NCBI GenBank assembly: GCA_036986135.1
Contig: BTQZ01000004.1
Span: forward strand, 66,780 to 130,779
Source of the DNA: JADFRG01 sp036986135
Lineage (GTDB): Bacteria > Chloroflexota > Anaerolineae > Anaerolineales > E44-bin32
Length of the DNA stretch: 64,000 nucleotides
Direction of reading: 5' to 3'
The translations under genes and the position numbers were made by a program. The notes beneath the pieces are model-generated. The model did no database searches. It worked only from the letters and a program-made list of their open reading frames with translations, and was not told the DNA's origin. Shown piece by piece: positions 61,032-64,000 of the stretch. Each line of letters opens with the position of its first letter. Position 1 is the first letter of the stretch.

Positions 61032-61562
61032 CTAGCCACTCGCCTCGAGGCTTCTCCAATTCGATGGACGTCGTACGGCCGCCTTCGCCAAGTGCCTTTT
61101 CGGGATACCGCGGAAGGCCACTTTGCCATCGATTAGCGTCGTCGGAGTCGCCAAGATATTGTGCCGCGCAGCAAGTGATCTCCCTTCCCCCGACATAATT
61201 TCTACCTTTTCAAATCGAAACTTGTGGGAGGCCGCCAACTCATTCCACACCTGCGCTGCCACATTGCAGTCCTTGCATCTGCGAGAGGTGACCAAAACGA
61301 CTTCTGCCGGCGCTTTCCGTTTGCTGGCGAGAAATGGAATCGACCTGCCGGTCCACTTCAAAGCCAGCACGAGTGCGCCGACAAAGATCACGGTCGAAGC
61401 TGCGGCGATCATCAGGAAGTTGTTCGACAGCCAGGCGCTGAAGGCGGTGCCAGCTGTAAGCACCACGAGAAGCGGCAGCGTAATCGGTAAATGACAGGGA
61501 CAGGCAACAAAAGCAAATGCACCCATCACATAGCCTTTGATCTTGCTCCGAGTCTGCGACAT
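61032..61562 (-). CDS. MerE-like mercury transporter fused to a thioredoxin-like domain
   Basis: A 176-residue protein in two parts. Residues 1-75 have two membrane helices with the CPCHLP motif (VACPCHLPITLPLLVVL), as in the broad mercury transporter MerE. Residues 85-165 are a thioredoxin/glutaredoxin-like domain with CKDC (SRRCKDCNVA) and a cis-Pro loop ATPTTLIDG. AGGAGG precedes the ATG. The fusion suggests that Hg(II) or an organomercurial taken up by the CPC pair is passed to the CxxC domain on the way to MerA. Confidence 0.82.
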   Translation of the reverse strand: MSQTRSKIKGYVMGAFAFVACPCHLPITLPLLVVLTAGTAFSAWLSNNFLMIAAASTVIFVGALVLALKWTGRSIPFLASKRKAPAEVVLVTSRRCKDCNVAAQVWNELAASHKFRFEKVEIMSGEGRSLAARHNILATPTTLIDGKVAFRGIPKRHLAKAAVRRPSNWRSLEASG

Positions 61563-61582
61563 GAGAACCTCCTCGCGAGTCC

Positions 61583-62161
61583 TTAGTCAAGCGCCGCCAA
61601 GATCGCTGGCTGCAGCATCTCGAAGGAACTGGCGATTTCATCGCGATAGACCAGCTGCCCATCGCGGTCGATGATGATCGTCGTGCCTAGCGACTGAATG
61701 TTGTAAGTCCGCGAAGCAAGCTGGTCGAGAGTATCCGCGGCCCAAACGAAATCGGCCGCACCAAATTCCTCAAGAAAGGCTTGCCACTCTTCAAGAGAGT
61801 TGGCTTGCGGCAAGAGATTGACCGCTACTACCTCCACGCCGAATTCCTCTCGAATTCGATTGAGCGCGGGAACCTCCCGCGCACAGCTCGGTCAACCCAC
61901 AAACGCGAAGAAGAGGGCGACCGTCTCCCCTTTCTGCTCGGATAGACGGTATTCCCCCTGTTGAGTCGTCAGCGTGATGTCCGGAGCCGGTTCGGCTGCG
62001 GGCTGCACTTTGGTGGTCGGCAACTGGTTGGAAATCACCGCCCAGGCCACAAACACGCCTAGCCCGCCCGCTACAGCCCACAATACGCGTCTTCGGCGTA
62101 AGGCCCTTCTATTACGTTCGGCCTGTCTGTTGCGTTTGCTTTTGTTGCTCGGCATCGTCAT
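61583..62161 (-). CDS. Selenocysteine-containing membrane-anchored TlpA/AhpC-like thioredoxin
   Basis: A 192-residue protein if TGA at 61892-61894 is selenocysteine. A very basic N-terminus (residues 4-25) and one helix (27-45) are followed by a thioredoxin fold: ITLTTQQGEYRLSEQKGETV, then FFAFVG-U90-PS-C93-AREVPAL where the family has CPxC. The frame continues through TTIIIDRDGQLVYRDE to a stop at 61583. It starts 15 nt after the CcdA gene and 20 nt before the MerE fusion, so it should be the extracytoplasmic client of this CcdA. The hairpin after the TGA is the clearest SECIS in the window. Confidence 0.92.
61864..61882 (-). promoter_or_regulatory. Candidate bacterial SECIS element of the TlpA-like gene
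   Basis: A perfect 8-bp stem GCGCGGGA/TCCCGCGC with a GGT loop (61872-61874). It begins 10 nt and the loop 18 nt after the TGA. The GGU loop is the same as the core of the E. coli formate dehydrogenase SECIS loop. Confidence 0.8.
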
Positions 62162-62175
62162 CTATACAGCTCCCG

Positions 62176-63006
62176 TCAGAATGTGGGTAAGAAAAATCGC
62201 AAGTAGCGGCCCTGATACCAGATCAGGTATGCTCCCGCGAGGATAAGCAGCGCTGCGCCAAATCGGTACACGTACGGGAGCACTGCCTGCACCTGTTCAA
62301 CGATCGCCCCCTTCACCAGTGCGATGCTGAAGACCACTGCCATCAGAACGAGCGCCATGCCGGCCCCGAAGCTGGCAAACATGATTGCCGCCTCTCCCGG
62401 AGTGCCTGTGGCCAGGCTGCTGCCGATTACCACTAGAAAAATAGGCAATGTACAGCTAAGCGAGGCAAATCCGTAGGCCAGCCCATACGCGAACACTGAC
62501 TTCGGGTTGCGCGCCTGCGCGTTAATGGCGGGGGTCGGGATGGATATCCTCAACGAGCCGCCGAACAGCAGCCAAAGACCCAGGCCGATCAGTCCAAGGC
62601 CAACCAGGATGGCGAGGAACGGCATGGCCTGAACCAGAACACGCAGCCCGAGCGAAATGGCCGCCCCCACGATGCTGAAAATCACCAGAAACCCGGCCGT
62701 CATCAGCAGCCCCAGGCGCAGCCCTTCCGACGCACGGCGCATCGTCGAGCGCTCCTCGTAACCCGCCTCGGTTGAGCCAAGATAGTAGGCCGCGTAAGAG
62801 GGGAGCAGGGCCCAGCCACAAGGATTGACGGTCGCCAACATGCCAGCTGAGAAGGCCCAGGCCACAGGCAGCGCCCCCAGGTTTCCCGAGCGGAAGATCA
62901 TTGAGCCGACGCCGATTGCGACAAGCGCCAGCAAAACGGCGACCGGGAATAGCCAGCCAGGGGCCGGTGTGCTAGGTTCTACGGTCTGCGTTTCTCTTGT
63001 GGTCAT
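62176..63006 (-). CDS. CcdA-family transmembrane electron carrier
   Basis: A 276-residue, six-helix protein with the paired cysteines in TVNPCGWALLP and ASLSCTLPIFLVV. It is the third CcdA-type protein in the window and very similar in layout to the one at 42171. It should feed electrons to the selenocysteine thioredoxin encoded 15 nt downstream. Confidence 0.9.
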   Translation of the reverse strand: MTTRETQTVEPSTPAPGWLFPVAVLLALVAIGVGSMIFRSGNLGALPVAWAFSAGMLATVNPCGWALLPSYAAYYLGSTEAGYEERSTMRRASEGLRLGLLMTAGFLVIFSIVGAAISLGLRVLVQAMPFLAILVGLGLIGLGLWLLFGGSLRISIPTPAINAQARNPKSVFAYGLAYGFASLSCTLPIFLVVIGSSLATGTPGEAAIMFASFGAGMALVLMAVVFSIALVKGAIVEQVQAVLPYVYRFGAALLILAGAYLIWYQGRYLRFFLPTF

Positions 63007-63015
63007 ACGGAAAGC

Positions 63016-63195
63016 TCACCAGGCATGAGCATCAACAAACTCCTTGATTCTCCTCGTGGCCAGCTCGAAGAGCTGACGCAGTTCATCCTCGATCAGTGGG
63101 TAGTTGCTCCGAAAGACCGGCTTCCCCGCCGGCTCGATCAGCAGAATCGGTCTCGAAGTTTTCCCTTTGGACCCGCGGCTCAGCCCGCGCAGCAA
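63016..63195 (-). CDS. Possible small ORF between merA and ccdA, thioredoxin-tail-like
   Basis: A 59-codon frame from a TTG inside the merA end: SRPILLIEPAGKPVFRSNYP followed by a helix DELRQLFELATRRIKEF. It looks like the last strand and helix of a thioredoxin-type domain and is coding-like, but there is no good start. It may be a remnant of a lost thioredoxin gene or a real small protein. It ends 9 nt before the CcdA start. Confidence 0.3.
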   Translation of the reverse strand: MLRGLSRGSKGKTSRPILLIEPAGKPVFRSNYPLIEDELRQLFELATRRIKEFVDAHAW

Positions 63196-64000
63196 CTGAG
63201 CATCGCCACGTCCTTGTCGAACGCCAGCGCGGCCAGCTTGAGCCCCTCGGCGTTCGTAAGGTACGGAAACATCGTGCCGCGCATTTCACTCACGGTAATG
63301 CCGAAGCGGATGACCATCACCGCGGTCTGAATCATCTCTCCTGCTTCCGGCGCGAGGATGTGCGCCCCGAGCAGGCGATCTGTGGAGGCATCCGACACAA
63401 GCTTGATCAATCCGCGGGTGTCGCGCGCCGCCAGCGCGCGCGGAACGTGCTCCATTCCCAGCCTACTCACCTTGACTTCATAGCCCTTTTCTCGGGCCTG
63501 TGTTTCGGTCAGCCCGGCGGAGGCAACCTGAGGGTCGGTGAAGGTGATACGTGCGATGTACTCGGCGTCGTAAACTCGCCCCGCTCCGGCCAGCGCATTC
63601 TCGGCCGCCAGGATGCCGTCGTAGGCCGCGACATACACGAACATGTCTCGACCGAGAACATCGCCAACCGCGTAGACCTCTGAATTGTCCGTCGCAAGGT
63701 GCTCATCCACCAGTATCTCGCCGCGCTTGCCGAGCTTAACTCCCGCCTCTTCCAAACCGAGTCCGGCCGTGTTTGGACGGCGCCCGGTGGCCACCAGAAG
63801 CGCTTGAGCTTCGAAGGTCAACTCGGCCTCATCCTGGGTCCCACGCAGCAAGTAGCGTCCGTCAGCTTTCTCCACGGAGGTGGTCTGAAATCCGGTCACG
63901 ATCCGCAGGCCCTCGTCGGCCAAATATTCAGCTAGGGCGCTGCTGATCTCCTCGTCTTCAAAGGGCGCGATACGGGGCAGCAATTCGAGTATCGTCACTT
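63180..64000 (-). CDS. merA: Mercuric reductase, C-terminal part
   Basis: The last 272 codons of MerA; the FAD domain and the CxxxxC site lie beyond the right edge. Visible are the NAD-domain end (LELLPRIAPFEDEEIS), the FAD site VYAVGDVLG, and the dimer domain ending with the diagnostic vicinal pair LSCCAG that binds Hg(II). It reduces Hg(II) to Hg(0) with NADPH. Whether its active site also has selenocysteine cannot be seen here. Confidence 0.93.
   Translation of the reverse strand, partial: VTILELLPRIAPFEDEEISSALAEYLADEGLRIVTGFQTTSVEKADGRYLLRGTQDEAELTFEAQALLVATGRRPNTAGLGLEEAGVKLGKRGEILVDEHLATDNSEVYAVGDVLGRDMFVYVAAYDGILAAENALAGAGRVYDAEYIARITFTDPQVASAGLTETQAREKGYEVKVSRLGMEHVPRALAARDTRGLIKLVSDASTDRLLGAHILAPEAGEMIQTAVMVIRFGITVSEMRGTMFPYLTNAEGLKLAALAFDKDVAMLSCCAG

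Overview
The window looks like a chromosomal segment of a moderately GC-rich, non-proteobacterial bacterium, most likely a member of the Chloroflexota. Small domain families typical of that group occur together here (DUF3179, DUF2085, DUF1573, DUF3105, DUF1800/DUF1501 remnants, many lipoproteins with proline/threonine-rich linkers). This assignment is an inference from gene content; there is no rRNA, tRNA or CRISPR array in the window to anchor it.

The most striking result is that four separate redox genes, at four loci and on both strands, carry an in-frame TGA exactly where the first Cys of the redox motif belongs. They are a membrane-anchored DsbA-like protein (TGA at 11181-11183, UPYC), a DsrE-family protein (50053-50055, UATC), a pyridine nucleotide-disulfide reductase (59975-59977, UVNEGC) and a TlpA-like thioredoxin (61892-61894, UPSC). 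Each TGA is followed within 15-33 nt by a hairpin whose apical loop has G in its first or second position, as expected for bacterial SECIS elements. I read all four as selenocysteine codons, so standard gene calling would break or truncate all four genes. No selA, selB, selC or selD gene lies in the window.

Layout. 1-4.3 kb: a partial Ser/Thr kinase, an M14 lipoprotein, a DUF1800/DUF1501 remnant and an ECF sigma/anti-sigma operon. 4.5-5.4 kb: an FTR1 iron permease. 6.9-11.6 kb: a DUF1573 lipoprotein, a glycolate-oxidase-like FAD/Fe-S set, a thioredoxin-CcdA fusion and the Sec DsbA. 11.7-23.3 kb: metal homeostasis, with a CmtR-type sensor and P-type ATPase, an ArsR-type Zn/Co sensor with a small membrane protein, CDF and ABC exporter, and a MerR-controlled CopZ and CopA-like ATPase. 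23.5-40.4 kb: a long minus-strand catabolic cluster (IclR regulator, sugar-type ABC importer, KDG kinase, KDPG aldolase, dehydrogenases, peptidases, aminotransferase, acetyl-CoA synthetase). 41.5-43.8 kb: cytochrome c, CcdA and TlpA. 44-47.1 kb: a second ArsR sensor/small membrane protein module with a P1B-4 ATPase. 47.4-51.7 kb: DUF3179, DUF2085, Sec DsrE and a sulfide:quinone-type reductase. 52-56.2 kb: an operon of zinc-ribbon proteins, two PspA-like proteins and a two-component system. 56.4-58.4 kb: arsR-arsC-acr3. 58.7-64 kb: a mercury/thiol region with MerA (partial), CcdA, Sec-TlpA, a MerE-thioredoxin fusion, a CsoR-type regulator and the Sec disulfide reductase.

Together the accessory parts form a heavy-metal, arsenic, mercury and sulfur defence island with an unusual investment in selenocysteine thiol chemistry, fed by at least three CcdA-type electron conduits. 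The catabolic cluster looks like an independent metabolic unit set inside it.
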